Notes: generated by a model from the sequence alone, not told the origin. DNA of 64,000 bases from Hetaerina americana (GCA_022747635.1 JAKTNV010000027.1:2341001-2405000), one strand, 5' to 3'. Positions 44,502 to 55,157 are shown, numbered from the stretch's first letter. A program made the numbers and translations.

Positions 44502-44995
44502 ACGTATCTCGTTCAAGAAAGTTGCGACAAATGTGCAATGTGGTGGTTGGATTTTAATGGAAACTGGATATCGCCGACAGAGATGTGCGATATCCCTCGG
44601 AATGCTGGACCTTTACCGGTCGTTGACTTCATCAGGAAATTCACTGCGAAGTCGCTGTGAAATGAGTGGCGCGTGTTATCCACAGGGTGAGGCCCTTAAA
44701 TCCATGCATATTAAACTTTTGTTTAAAAGCAAATTTATCAAAAAAATATATATGAAAATGAAAATCCTTTCACATACAAGTAGTGGTGTCTGTCAAGAGA
44801 GTAACATTACTCAATGTAATTACCCCCTTCACCTGTGTAAATGACCGCCTCCAATCTTGTTATCCTGAGTCGATCGCACGCACTCTTTAAAACACCGCTG
44901 TCCATATTCGCGAATGCTGCTACAATAGGCGGCTGCATTAGGATACACATTTGATTAGAAAATCTTTCGACTACGCTGCACATGCAATCGTTCGC
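44502..44995. other. Intronic, no feature recognised
   Basis: Open frames of about 100 codons on both strands, without motif. Confidence 0.35.
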
Positions 44996-44999
44996 ATCG

Positions 45000-45530
45000 T
45001 TAATTCGCACGCCGCAAGGGCGTGTGGCGGGGGATGTTAGGTTACCGCCCGTAAAAAAGAATAAAACCGAATTCGAAAGCCATAAATTCATTCCAAACTA
45101 CATCGAAAAATTCGCATGTATTCATGAAAAAACCTTTATAACTTTCGCGTATGCAAATACATGTACACGATCAACTAACGCACACATGCAACTACGAATT
45201 GTCTGCCGTACCTTATGTCTATGCAACGTTTAACCATGTCCTGACTTATGAACTAAATGCCTTTACCATTTCTATAATGTCTTTGATTTATTACTATTAT
45301 GATTACTGATTGTCCGGGAAAAGAACGAGCATTTTAATCCATCTTTACAGGAGGAGTGTATCTCCCTTATCTTATATTTTTGGTCTGATCTACCCGAGTA
45401 GTGTGGGGCCATTATAATTTCTTTGGTGCCATTCTTGAACTCGTTTGTTCTGAAACTTTCTAGAAGTCTAAGTCTCTTAAAGAGACATTTAACTCGAAAA
45501 AATGAAGGTATTTTTTTTATATACATCAGC
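45000..45530 (-). mobile_element. CR1/L2-like LINE 3' end
   Basis: On the - strand LFKRLRLLESFRTNEFKNG, APHYSGRSDQKYKIREIHSS and SFFSRTISNHNSNKS are the C-terminal coding tail, followed by the 3' UTR (TTTTTTACGGGCGGTAACC) and terminal hairpin at about 45002-45035 (inner CGCC/GGCG). Confidence 0.85.
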
Positions 45531-45736
45531 CATGTGACAGTGCAAACCCGCTATTGTCGATCATGAAATGAGCGGATCATTGGGTGATAAGACTCATCCG
45601 TTCTACTTGAGCTGACTCAAGCGTGATTCCCTTAAAGAGCCCCAAGAGACTGTGATCAATGTAATGCATGTTATTATCTTTCCATTCCCAACAAAGAATT
45701 TCATCTCCTATTTGATTTTTCCCTAGGTCCCGAATA

Positions 45737-45763
45737 CTACCTTGATCAAAAAGTTCCCGGAAT
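45737..45763 (+). repeat. Mariner 5' terminal inverted repeat
   Basis: Starts CTACCTTGATCAAAAAGTTC. Preceded by TA. Differs from the 3' repeat at position 16 only (A instead of C). Confidence 0.95.
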
Positions 45764-45942
45764 AACCACCGTGTGGCGCTCCCATCGTTCCGATTTGAGT
45801 TCTGTTTTTTTTTGTTAAATTGGTACATCTGTTGTTGATATTCCCTTTAAATATTAGTGTCATAACTTGACATTTGCAAAAGTTACGTAGCCAAGAGTAC
45901 ATCTATCTCTGTGTGTGTTGGCGATTTTTTACAATTGCAGAA

Positions 45943-47016
45943 ATGGATTTAAATTTGCAACAACGAACTTGTATTAAATTTTGCGTAAAAAACGGATTGA
46001 GTGGCGCACGGACGTTGGAAATGTTGGAAAAGTGTTTCGGCAACGATTCTCTAAAAAAAACGGTCGTTTACCAGTGGCACGAGCGGTTCAGAAGTGGTCG
46101 TGAGTCAATCGAAGATGATGAACGCAGTGGCAGACCATCGACATCGAAAGTCGGTGAAAAAATTGATAAAGTAAAAGAAATGTTGGTCAATAACCGCAAA
46201 TTAACCATCAGAGAAATAGCGGAGGACTTGAACATTGCCTATGGATCCGCCCAAGACATTGTGGTTAATGATTTGGGTTTCCGTCGTGTAGCAGCAAAGT
46301 TGGTTCCAAAAGACCTCAATTTCATGCAAAAAAGAGACCGTGTTGACGTCGCAAAAGACATGATTTGCGAGGCTGAATCCCATCCCACATTCATCAAAAG
46401 GATCATTACTGGAGACGAGACGTGGGTTTATGAGTACGACACGCAATCCAGACATCAGGCAAGTGAATGGCGTTCACCAAATGAGCCGAGACCAAAAAAA
46501 CCACGTCGTTTTCAGTCAAAAAAGAAGGCAATGCTGACGGTTTTCATGGATTACAACGGTGTAGTGCATCATGAATTTTTGCCAGAAGGCCAGACAGTAA
46601 ACAAAGAGTATTATTTGGGCGTTATGAGACGTTTGCGTGAAGCAATTCGCCGAAAGAGACCAGAAATGTGGGCAGAAAACTCGTGGATTTTGCACCATGA
46701 TAACGCACCGTCGCACAGTGCTATCATTATTCGTAATTTTTTGACGAAAAATGCAACAAATACCATCCAACAGCCACCGAATTCACCTGATTTGGCTCCC
46801 TGTGACTTCTTTCTGTTCAATCGAGTTAAAAAACCATTACGGGGAACGCGTTTTAGCAGCCGAGAGGAAGTAATGGAAAAATCGCAGGAAGCACTGATGG
46901 ACATACCGAAAACCGAATATAAAAAATGTTTCGAGGATTGGATCAAGCGCTGGCATAAGTGTGTTGCAGTCGATGGGGATTACTTTGAAGGGGACAATAT
47001 AGATTTAGATGAATAA
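45943..47016 (+). CDS. Mariner transposase, intact (357 residues)
   Basis: Cuts the element out and joins it into TA sites, acting in the nucleus as a dimer. The start at 45943 (MDLNLQQ) is chosen because it matches the usual start of the family; the frame is open 23 codons further upstream. Order: helix-turn-helix pair in residues 1-110, with SGRPSTS at 62-68; then the catalytic domain with ITGDETWVYEYD (D158), ILHHDNAPSH (D253) and SPDLAPCDFFLF (D288). D253 and D288 have 34 residues between them, the D,D34D spacing that defines mariner. The linker motif usually written WVPHEL is replaced by EWRSPNEP. C terminus VDGDYFEGDNIDLDE. Length is typical (about 345-360). Subfamily not fixed; vertumnana- or mellifera-like is a guess. 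Confidence 0.97.
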   Translation: MDLNLQQRTCIKFCVKNGLSGARTLEMLEKCFGNDSLKKTVVYQWHERFRSGRESIEDDERSGRPSTSKVGEKIDKVKEMLVNNRKLTIREIAEDLNIAYGSAQDIVVNDLGFRRVAAKLVPKDLNFMQKRDRVDVAKDMICEAESHPTFIKRIITGDETWVYEYDTQSRHQASEWRSPNEPRPKKPRRFQSKKKAMLTVFMDYNGVVHHEFLPEGQTVNKEYYLGVMRRLREAIRRKRPEMWAENSWILHHDNAPSHSAIIIRNFLTKNATNTIQQPPNSPDLAPCDFFLFNRVKKPLRGTRFSSREEVMEKSQEALMDIPKTEYKKCFEDWIKRWHKCVAVDGDYFEGDNIDLDE

Positions 47017-47042
47017 ACTTGTATTTTTAATTTTCTGAATAA

Positions 47043-47069
47043 ATTCCGGGAACGTTTTGATCAAGGTAG
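47043..47069 (-). repeat. Mariner 3' terminal inverted repeat
   Basis: Read inward on the - strand it starts CTACCTTGATCAAAACGTTC. Followed by TA. Confidence 0.95.
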
Positions 47070-47071
47070 TA

Positions 47072-48075
47072 TCTTCTTTTCTGTCAGATTCCATGAGGTT
47101 TTTCTTCTCATTCTGGGAACCTTCTTAACTGTCCATCGTACATTTCTACTTATTACCTACCGAAAGGATTGTATTCACCTTACGAATTTTATTACCTGCG
47201 GCATTGACACAAAATCATCTGCTCATTGATACGACATAGTTTGAAAATTAACAAATTGTCTTTCTCCCCTCGGCCCGCCCCAAAGGTTATTTGGCAAGAC
47301 CTTTCGAGCAAAACACTGGAGGCTCTTAAGGAGTAATGTCTTCATCCTGCACGCAGTGTGTCTCAAGGAGTGGATCACTGTTAACCCATCACGTTAAGCG
47401 TGACACGAGGCACACCTTCTTACCTGAATCTGTCCATTCAAATGCACTCAAAATACGGCATGGCCTCTTGAAGTTTGCATCTCCGATCTGATCGAGTTTG
47501 GAATGCGAGGTCGACTCCATCCCTTCATGGGTTGGGGGGGGGGAATCAGGAGGAATATGGAATAATATTTTCATTGCAGAATCGGTCTCTCTTCAGTGTA
47601 ATAATTATGGCAGATGTCGGGTAGTAATTTAACAATTTTTTAATTTTCAAAATAAATCATGAATGTGGAAATTTATTAGTACTGTATTACAAATATTTAA
47701 AAAAATATGCAAAGTAAAATTGTTATCTTTTCCATTTCGATTATTATTTTTCTGCTTGATAGCAAGAACAGGTAATTTCATGTTATCGGCCGTTGTTTTA
47801 TTGATATTACCTCGTAAATGAAGTGATATTTTTTTCGTTGGAACCATGCTGGACGCATTTCAAAATCAGGTAAAGGACGAGCGTCAATGCAAATAAAACA
47901 AAGGTGATGAGATTTTTGGGAAACATGAAGTCTAGCATAAACATTAAGATTGGAGGGCATTAACTGGAGCAGGTTCAACTGTTTACGAAGTGTTTTGGAC
48001 CAAGGTGGTCATATTAGCTGGAGAATAAGAAGAAGAATTGTGTTATGTAAAGAAGGGCTTTTAGAAAGAGGGAGT
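47072..48075. other. Intronic, no feature recognised
   Basis: Small frames only, on the - strand (47389-47978). Confidence 0.35.
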
Positions 48076-48405
48076 TCATGACAAGGACGAAGAAGGATGG
48101 GAGGAAGAGATTACCGAGAACTTTGGTGCAGTGTGTGTAATGTCGGACGGAGGCGTTGACGTTGAAGCACGGGGATAACGGTGGACTGGGGGCTTATGAG
48201 ATGTGGTTGTGGAGGAGGATGGAGGAAGGTAGTGGTGGTAGGAAGTCTCGGGAGTTGAATAATGCATTGCGTAGTCGAGTGATGGGGGATCTAGTGTCGG
48301 GTTAGGCGAGGCTTGGGCCCTAACAGTGCTTTCCTGGGTTGACCAAAAATCTATCTTCTCTACTTGACTACTATAATACGTTAATATGGACGCCGTTACA
48401 CCCAT
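48076..48405 (-). other. Unrecognised 109-codon open frame
   Basis: S/T/P/H/Y-rich frame (TSYHHYLPPSSSTTTSHKPP). No domain. It might be the N-terminal part of a retroelement protein or chance. Weak. Confidence 0.15.
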
Positions 48406-48830
48406 TTAATAACACGACAAGTTTTACAAACAAATATGAACGGTATATTTAATTTAACAATTTTAGACGTAATTCTAGAATAAGGAGCGAATTTCCAAAC
48501 TAAAACGCGTATATTTCTGTAACCAAGTAATTATTTAACAAGGATCTTAAGCTGCCTGAATTTCATAAAATCTAATGTGAGATACTATTTTATGAAAATT
48601 TTTTAACCTTAACGTTTTTTTCGATATTATTTTTAGTCTCGATGTAATTTTTTTAAACATGCATAACGATAAAAGAATATTGAGATTGTTAGAATTTTTG
48701 CGTTGAATTTTATAATTCATGATGGATGTTTGTAGATAAAATATCGGACGTAATTTAACTGCATGAATTCTATGATTGATAATGGCAGTCTACCAGTTTT
48801 TGAATGGACTCGCTGACTCGTCACTCCTAA
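48406..48830. other. Intronic, AT-rich, no feature recognised
   Basis: No motif seen. Confidence 0.35.
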
Positions 48831-48834
48831 ACTT

Positions 48835-49085
48835 CTAAGCCTCTCGTAACTCGACACACAGTATCACTGTGAACTGCACTAAACCCTTCAACGATTCCGC
48901 CTACTTTCTATCTCCCTTCATTCCGTCCCACTTTTAAATGACCTTTTACTTTCCTCGTCCGCCCAACGCCCTCCCCTCCATCACAGTCTTCAACATGCCA
49001 TCACCAATTAAAATTCTATGAATCCGCTTCTCTTGCCTCCAATGGATTTCTTCCAACGACCATTCCTTTGCCCCCAACATCCTCA
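48835..49085 (-). mobile_element. RTE-like LINE, C-terminal scrap
   Basis: On the - strand MLKTVMEGRALGGRGKVKG corresponds to MLKTVIEGRMLGKRGKGRH at the end of the 52-kb RTE element. EWSLEEIHWRQEKRIHRIL precedes it. Confidence 0.65.
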
Positions 49086-49325
49086 CGGAATTGGATTGGT
49101 TGACGAATTGGATCGCGTGCAGTGTAGAGGAGCTAGATTTGTGAAACGTTGCTATAATAATAACTTGAGTAGCGTATCATAAATCTTAGAGGAAGTAGAG
49201 GGGAATCACTCACGGAGCGAACGTTAAACTACATAATAAATCTCATGCATAATCGGCTCTATCTTTAGCAATGATGATGAAAATGGGCATAGTTCGTATT
49301 AAACGTATCAATAAACGTTTTAGAA
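49085..49325 (+). mobile_element. CR1/L2-like LINE scrap
   Basis: ELDRVQCRGARFVKRCYNNN near 49105-49165, then a stop and decayed continuation. It abuts the inverted RTE scrap directly. Confidence 0.7.
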
Positions 49326-49329
49326 AAAA

Positions 49330-49870
49330 AATATTTATTTTATATATTGCTACAATGCCTTTCGAAATTCTTCAATTGGTGCATCCCATGAGCGTTGACT
49401 CACTTTTGCCCATGCGGCTTTTCCACGGCTCGTAGGCTACCTAGTAGGCAGATTCCGGAAGGTCCTTAGGGGTACGCGTTCAATGTCATTGGACTGCACT
49501 TGGGGTCCCATGAAGCTGTCCGTTGATGGAGGAAAGATTTCACTTTTGGGAATATAAAATAGTCTACAGGTGCCAAGTCTGAACTGTAATGGGGTTGGGG
49601 AATCGTCGCGGTGCCTTTGCATGGGATCTCCGCAAGCAGACACTCTCGAGTCTGCTCTTGGTCGTCCGTCAAAACCTTCGGGAGGACGAATTTAGCGCAT
49701 ACCTTTCGCACCGCCAAATTTTCATTGATTATATTGTCCACTGTGACTATCTTATCAATGCAAATATACGATCTGCGATGATGCGCACAGTTAATCCACG
49801 GTCGGAATTCAACACTTCACGCACACGGTAGGAGAAAATTGCCATTTATGCTTTTTATATAAACCTTGTA
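49330..49870 (-). mobile_element. Mariner family A, internally deleted copy
   Basis: Best reading of this family. On the - strand: VREVLNSDRGLTVRIIADR, NENLAVRKVCAKFVLPKVL, TDDQ, then the junction (EQTRECLLAEIPCKG) and IPQPHYSSDLAPVDYFIFPK with a decayed C terminus. About 110 residues that would carry two catalytic aspartates are missing, the same gap as at 24.3 and 37.2 kb. The outer end near 49868 reads CAAGGTTTATATAAAAAGC. Confidence 0.85.
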
Positions 49871-50390
49871 TTTCCGGGAACAGCAGAATCCATGAAAATC
49901 TGAGGAGACCAGGAAAACTAAGTGAAATTGCCATTTTAGCCCGATGGGTTAGAAATTTACGAGTGGGGATAAAACACAAGTACTTCTGGATATCCTTCAT
50001 TTAGAGTGAAAGAAATAGAGATTGCATTGGAGGGCCTCACTTTCCATCTTGGCCATTCTCTCGGTTGCAGGAAGTGAGGCATAGGCTGAATGGGAGAGAG
50101 GGAAGGCTTAGCTGGCCATTAATGACCGCTGGAGCGGATCGAGGCGCGCGAATTGCGACTCGGCTGGAGTAGCGGATGACAATCAATCGATTGGCTGGAG
50201 GGAGGGAAAGCCTCCGCTTCGAGCCTGCCTCCCCTTCACTCCAGGAGTGCCGCTGGAGTGCGAGCAGGCCCGATTTATTTCGCGGCATTCATTCTAATTT
50301 CCATTTCCTTAAAAATATTCCAAATATTTGTCGACAGATGCAGTTATTGAAGATCCATTTCGATGAAATAAGTGAATCTAAATCTACTTA
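49871..50390. other. Intronic; GC-rich patch
   Basis: 50040-50285 is GC-rich and open on both strands for 70-80 codons. No motif. Confidence 0.35.
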
Positions 50391-50391
50391 A

Positions 50392-50690
50392 TACCCCGCC
50401 AGCCGTGAAAAGGGCGTGTGGCGGGGGGTGTTAGGGCACCACCCATAATTAAGAAAAGAAAAAAAACCGCATGCCAAAGCCACAAATTTATACAATCCAC
50501 AAACAAAACATGGCATACATTCATGCAAAAACCCTTACACCCGACTCACACGCAAACACAAAAACCACCAACTAACATACACACGCACCTACAAATGTAC
50601 CTGATATCTTCACAATATTTAATTTTATTCCGACTTGTAAATTAAATGTTTTTAATATTTCTTAAGTGAAATGAATAAATGACATCAAAT
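50392..50690 (-). mobile_element. CR1/L2-like LINE 3' UTR and terminus
   Basis: On the - strand AATTATGGGTGGTGCCCTAA leads to the terminal hairpin CCCCGCCACACGCCC...GGCGGGGTAT at about 50394-50428, then AAGTAGATTTAGATTC. The RT part is absent. Confidence 0.75.
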
Positions 50691-51297
50691 GATTAAATCA
50701 TTACTTTTGACTCCTGCATCATATTTCATCACCATATTAGAACAAAAACCATTCAATTTTAACGAAAAGTCATCTCGAGTTCGTTGGTAGCATTGCATGG
50801 AGTACATTTTTGGCTTGAACTTTCGATTTTCTTAGAAAGATTTTTAATTATATTTCAAACATGAAAAGCCAAGTTTTTTAATATTTGCATTTAATTTCGG
50901 GAGCTATTGGAATTTCCACTACTTTGGCGACGATAAAAAAAGACAAACCTGATACAACTCGTGATTCTCCGTGGGTTGCGAATTGTCACCAAAGTAATTT
51001 TTCATCGCTATTACTTTTTATACGAAAATTAAACCTTTAGTGGAGAATCTCAAACTTCCGATATTTGAGATAATTACACAAACACATTTAGAAGGCTCTA
51101 AACAATTTAATTGAAGTCCTATAAATTGTCTTTCGGTTGTGACGATATATTCACTACATTAATGGTGTTCATTCCACGTGGGAATCATTTAAATATACCT
51201 CTGGAATTCGTTCAGCGTAAGGCAAGTGACAAAGATTAATGGCTGCATTTTCTGTAACCCCGAGAACGTCATGGTTGTTAACGGTGACGTATGACGC
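50691..51297. other. Intronic, AT-rich, no feature recognised
   Basis: No motif seen. Confidence 0.35.
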
Positions 51298-51298
51298 A

Positions 51299-51540
51299 TG
51301 GTCGCCGCAGTCCAGGTGGTAGAGCGTTTGACTGCTGATCGGAGGGGCCCGGGTTCGATTCCTGGGCAAGTCTCTGGGCACCTGCAGCTCCAACAAAGCT
51401 ATATGATTTTTCGGCTACCAGAAGCTCCTGGGAAACCATAACCGGCACAGGGAACGGAACTGACCCCCTACCCTGGTATATGAATTACACATTCCGTTGG
51501 GCTGAGTACTGGGCGCACAATAGAACACATATATTATATT
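51299..51540 (+). mobile_element. SINE family B copy
   Basis: GGTCGCCGCAGTCCAGGTGG and GGCCCGGGTTCGATTCCTGG mark the tRNA-like head. CTCTGGGCACCTGCAGCTCC and CCCTGGTATATGAATTACAC are body sequence. The far 3' end is lost compared with 14540-14815. Confidence 0.8.
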
Positions 51541-51604
51541 TTGTGTTGTCTTGTGCCGTCCAAATGTTATATCTCTATTGGGTGTACTTCTAAATCTATA
51601 TAAA

Positions 51605-51720
51605 CACAGATGTAGATTTTTAAACCATGGAAACACGAAGAAAGGACACTCACACATGTTGTTTTGACGTTTCGACGGCTAGGCCGTCGTCATCAGAATC
51701 AGGTCCTGATCACGTCCATA
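51605..51720 (-). mobile_element. PLE-like terminus next to a (TA)n array
   Basis: GGACACTCACAC followed by TTTGACGTTTCGACGG is shared in order with the arms of the palindromes at 14.3 and 54.9 kb (ACACTCACACG...TTTCGACGG). It is not palindromic here. The motif at 51663-51699 (-) is listed separately. Confidence 0.55.
51663..51699 (-). ncRNA. Hammerhead-like motif, weak
   Basis: On the - strand CTGATGA, one unpaired C, GACGGC/GCCGTC (stem II, 6 bp), GAAA, then CGTC with essentially no stem III; stem I only TT/AA. The order of parts matches the motifs at 1.34 and 28.48 kb, and stem II differs in sequence but still pairs. Confidence 0.35.
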
Positions 51721-51764
51721 TTTTGTGCGTCACCGAAGAGCGTTCCATTTCGAAGATATATGTG

Positions 51765-51888
<124 letters not shown>

Positions 51889-51890
<2 letters not shown>

Positions 51891-51962
51891 ATCTACCGGT
51901 TAAAATAGGTTTTTGGATGGACATAATTACTAATTAAATAATTTGTGACCCCAAGGAAAACG
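51889..51962. repeat. About 75-bp repeat shared with 3319-3395
   Basis: TAATCTACCGGTT, GGTTTTTGGATGGACA and TTTGTGACCCC occur in the same order as at 3319-3395 (TAATCTACCGGTT, GGTTTTTGGATGAACA, TTTGTGACTCC). Family unknown; in both places it adjoins a LINE. Confidence 0.75.
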
Positions 51963-51969
51963 CAACATC

Positions 51970-53435
51970 CTACTTTACATCAGGTCCGTCTTCATCTCTG
52001 AGTTCTTTCTTCCTCCCTTCATCCCGTCCAACATCCCTATCCTGTGCCTTCCCTTTCCTCGTTTGCCCAACATTCTCCCCTCTATTACAGTCTTCAACAT
52101 CTCCCTGCCCAATTTCATATTCAATCAGCATTGCTTGCAACCCTTTGGCCGACTGACTAACTAAAGCTTGGTCATCAGCGAAACTAACTGATTTTACGAA
52201 TTCCCCGTCCACTTTCATTCCTACCTCCAGTTCCTCCCATGCCTCTTTAATCATTTCTTCTGCATAAAGGTTGAACAGCAACGGTGATAATGGGCAACCC
52301 TACCTTACACCTCTTCCTAACACTGCCCATCCGGATTCCCCGTTCCCCACTCGCACCTGAGCAGTCTGAGCCATCTACAGGTTGCGGATTAGCCTCCTGT
52401 CCCTCCAATCTATTCCTATTTTCTTCAATATACTCATTAGGTTTTCCCGATTCACTCTATCAAACACTTTCTTGAAATCTACGAAACAGGAAAATACGTC
52501 TTGTATTCTATATTCCTCTCGCTTATTGATCTCATTACTGCAATGGCATCACGCGTACCTCTCCCCTTCCTAAACCCCAAACTAATCATCCCCTGAGTAA
52601 CCATTTGCCCTACTCTCTATCGTTTTATTTATGATCCTGAGGACAACTTGAGCTGCGTAGGATATCAAACTTATTGTCCTGTAGTCCTCACATGATGTAG
52701 CCTTGACCTTTTTCGAAATAGGAACTAACACTGATATCACAAAGTCTTCCAGCCAGATTCATTACTCATAGATACTACGAGTCAGTCCATATAGCCTCTT
52801 CTCCCACATTTTCCTAAACCTCTTAGTAGTGCCGCGGGAATGTTATCCACCCCCACGGCCTTATTTAGTTTCATCTCCCTCAATGCCCTTTCTATCTCAT
52901 CGTCGAGTATGCCTGGACCTAAGCTATCTGCCTCTACGTCATATTCTTTTTCAATGTCTAACTTTGTTGGTCTAAGCTCTTTACTATACAGTTCTTCTAT
53001 ATATTCCTTCCATCTCTCTTGGATCTTCCCTGCGTCAACTATTACCTTACCCGCCTTATCTCTAACTGCTATCGTTGATCTCCCTTTCTTACTTCCCGAT
53101 AAAGATTTAACTTTTCCGTACAGCGCACCGATTTCACCCTTCCTCTGCAGACTTTCCATATCCTCGCACTGCGTCTTCCACCATGCTTCTTTTGCTTTAT
53201 TTGTTGCCCGCCTCAATTTATTCTTTAATTCTTCGTACTTCATTTTGCCTGATTCAGTATTTACATTCTTCCATTTTCGCCGCTCATTCATCTTTGTAAT
53301 CATCTCATCCGTGATCCATTTCCTAGTCCTTTTAGCGTTAAAGGTTCCAATAGTGTCTTTTGCGGCTTTAGACAAGCCTTTCTTGATACTTTCCCATTTT
53401 TCTTTGATAGTACTTAGCTCTTTACCATCCTCCAT
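51970..53435 (-). pseudogene. RTE reverse transcriptase and linker, frameshifted
   Basis: 53435-52782 is open for 217 codons: a charged linker (RKWITDEMITKMNERRKWK, NKAKEAWWKTQCEDMES) and the palm start LREMKLNKAVGVDNIPAALL. Then in other frames FVDFKKVFDRVNRENLMSIL (first catalytic D), GCPLSPLLFNLYAEE and SVSFADDQALVSQSA (FADD). The C terminus is shortened by an internal deletion. The VDNIPAALL and LYAEEM patterns favour an RTE-like clade. Confidence 0.9.
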
Positions 53436-53488
53436 GATTTCCTCTACCGCTTGTTTTTATTCCTTCCTTTTCAAACCATTTAATGCTT

Positions 53489-54424
53489 CTACATTCCATT
53501 CCTAACTCGCTGCCCCTGCCTTATCTTTTTTAAACGGACGCTACATTTCATAACAACTAAATTGTGGTCAGAGTCCGCATCCGCTCCCGGGAAGCTGTGC
53601 GAATTTATCACACTGTTCCTTAACCTGTGTCTAACCAGGATATAGTCTAGCTGATACCTCTCTGAGTCACCTGGCATTTTCCAATTATACTTGCCTCTTT
53701 TGTGGTGGCTAAACCAAATGTTGGTGACGACTAACCCCTGTCTCCTCCAGAACTCAACTGATTTCCCACCGGTCATCCTTCGTGCCTAAACCGTAGTCCC
53801 CGACCTCATCACCATCTCTTCCTCCGCCTACCGTCGCATTCCAGACCCCCATCACTATCAAATGTTTCCCTGCAGGCACACACGCGATTATGTCCTCTAA
53901 CTGATCGTATATTCTATCGACCTTTTCTTCCTTATGGTTGCTCGGTGGCATGTATACCTGAATAATAACTAAGTTCGTCGGTTCTGCTCTTATCTCCACT
54001 AGTAATAATCTATCCGTTACCTGCTCTATATTGACTACGCTTCTTTCTACCTCCTCATTTAATACTATGGCAACCCCTCGTTGGCTCTCGTCCCCGCCGC
54101 TGTATATTATTCTATACTGATCACTCCAGTAATCCCCGCTATCTTCCATCTCACCTCGCATAGACCTAAAATATCTATATTTCCCCTTTCCATCTCTCGC
54201 TTAACATTCTCCAATATCCCTGTCTACATCATTGTCCTAACATTCCATGTTCCTATTCTAACTAATTTGTTCTTCTTCTGCGTCTTCTGTCCTGCTACTT
54301 CCGGTTTTCCCTTGCAAGGGTTTCGTGGGATGACGACCGCGGAAGCCTCGCTTCCGGGCATGACACACGGCCGATTGGGCCGAGCCCCGTAGTTGCCAGA
54401 ATACAAAATCTTTTTAGTGACCAT
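53489..54424 (-). pseudogene. RTE endonuclease domain (AP-endonuclease-like), frameshifted
   Basis: Nicks target DNA to prime reverse transcription. Blocks in order: RIGTWNVRTMM (start of the fold), YRIIYSGGDESQRGVAIVL, TNLVIIQVYMPPSN, LIVMGVWNATVGGG (normally GDFNA; the D is V here, the N is kept), KYNWKMPGDSERYQLDYILV, and DADSDHNLVVMK with the SDH catalytic histidine. Three frames are used (54424-54224, 54161-53754, 53776-53489). The D-to-V change and the frameshifts suggest inactivity. Confidence 0.9.
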
Positions 54425-54429
54425 AACAT

Positions 54430-54640
54430 TTATCTTGGGAATGATAATTGGGGCGGTTTCCCGTTGCCTTCCTCATTAGTGTTTTTAAGGTGACACCATC
54501 ACTTATTGGGGTCAGACGCCATTGCAGCCGCCTCACTGAAGAACAGACGCTGCGTGGACTGCGTTTCGTCTGGCTCCTAACCTTTGACCTATCTGGCATG
54601 GGTGACCCTACCAGGAGCAATTATTATTACTCCCGCTAGC
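54430..54640 (-). mobile_element. RTE-like LINE 5' untranslated region
   Basis: On the - strand ATGAGGAAGGCAACGGGAAA and CCGCCCCAATTATCATTCCC immediately precede the endonuclease start. Position and lack of other genes support a 5' UTR; exact 5' end not fixed. Confidence 0.6.
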
Positions 54641-54708
54641 ACAGCTCTAGGGGTGATCGGAACGCACAAGCGCTTCCACCACGTCAAGGTTGTAGTCTGG
54701 GGAGGGGG

Positions 54709-54780
54709 ATATATATATATATATATACATACTATATATATATATATTATATATATACTATATATATAGATATATATAAA

Positions 54781-54846
<66 letters not shown>
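54709..54846. repeat. (TA)n array, left of palindrome
   Basis: Mostly TA with interruptions such as ATACATACTATA. Abuts the palindrome at 54847. Confidence 0.97.
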
Positions 54847-54850
<4 letters not shown>

Positions 54851-55039
54851 ATTACACAGTAACAAACAATATAGAAATACAAAAAAGGGAACACTCACAC
54901 GTTATTTCTTGATAATTTCGACGGAATTCTACTCCGTCTAAATTATCAAGAAATAACGTGAGTGTTCCTTTTTTTGTATTTCTATATTGTTTGTTACTGT
55001 GTAATGTACTATTCGGCACTACCGTGTTACGTCTACGAA

Positions 55040-55043
<4 letters not shown>
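54847..55043. mobile_element. Palindromic PLE-terminus-like element between (TA)n arrays
   Basis: Arms 54847-54926 and 54934-55012 are near-perfect inverses (GTACATTACACAGTAACAAA against TTTGTTACTGTGTAATGTAC). The centre holds GACGGA...TCCGTC beside TTTC, as at 14.3 kb. The right flank TATTCGGCACTACCGTGTTA matches the inverse of the left flank of the 14.3-kb element. Non-coding. Confidence 0.75.
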
Positions 55044-55094
<51 letters not shown>

Positions 55095-55157
55095 CGGTGG
55101 TACATATACTATTATATATATAAATAAATAAATATATATATATATATATATATATAA
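55044..55157. repeat. (TA)n arrays, right of palindrome
   Basis: Two TA runs (55044-55092 and about 55110-55157) split by TTTCGGTGGTACATATAC. Confidence 0.95.

Larger units (their letters stand above)
45737..47069 (+). mobile_element. Complete mariner transposon
   Basis: 1333 bp. TA target duplication at 45735-45736 and 47070-47071. The terminal inverted repeats (45737-45763 and 47043-47069) agree at 26 of 27 positions; they begin CTACCTTGATCAAAA and continue GTTCCCGGAAT. Between them lies one intact transposase gene. Elements of this size and layout move by cut-and-paste with only their own transposase. Intact ends and frame suggest a young copy, possibly still functional. It lies inside the 21.5-kb intron. 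Confidence 0.97.
51968..54640 (-). mobile_element. RTE-like LINE, near full length, inactivated
   Basis: Order on the - strand: 5' UTR-like sequence (to 54430), endonuclease (54424-53490), linker (53435-52860), RT palm (about 52860-52190), short C-terminal end (52120-51970). The open pieces need at least four frame changes. Between the FADD motif and MLKTVIEGRMLGKR most of the post-palm region present in the 43.4-kb copy is missing. The long + strand frame at 52840-53505 is antisense shadow. Confidence 0.9.

Noticed and set aside
48076..48405. S/T/P-rich 109-codon frame as a gene
   Set aside because: Low complexity, no conserved motif, no splice or promoter context; kept only as a weak note.
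52840..53505. 221-codon + strand open frame
   Set aside because: Antisense to the open RTE linker/RT frame; no independent motif.
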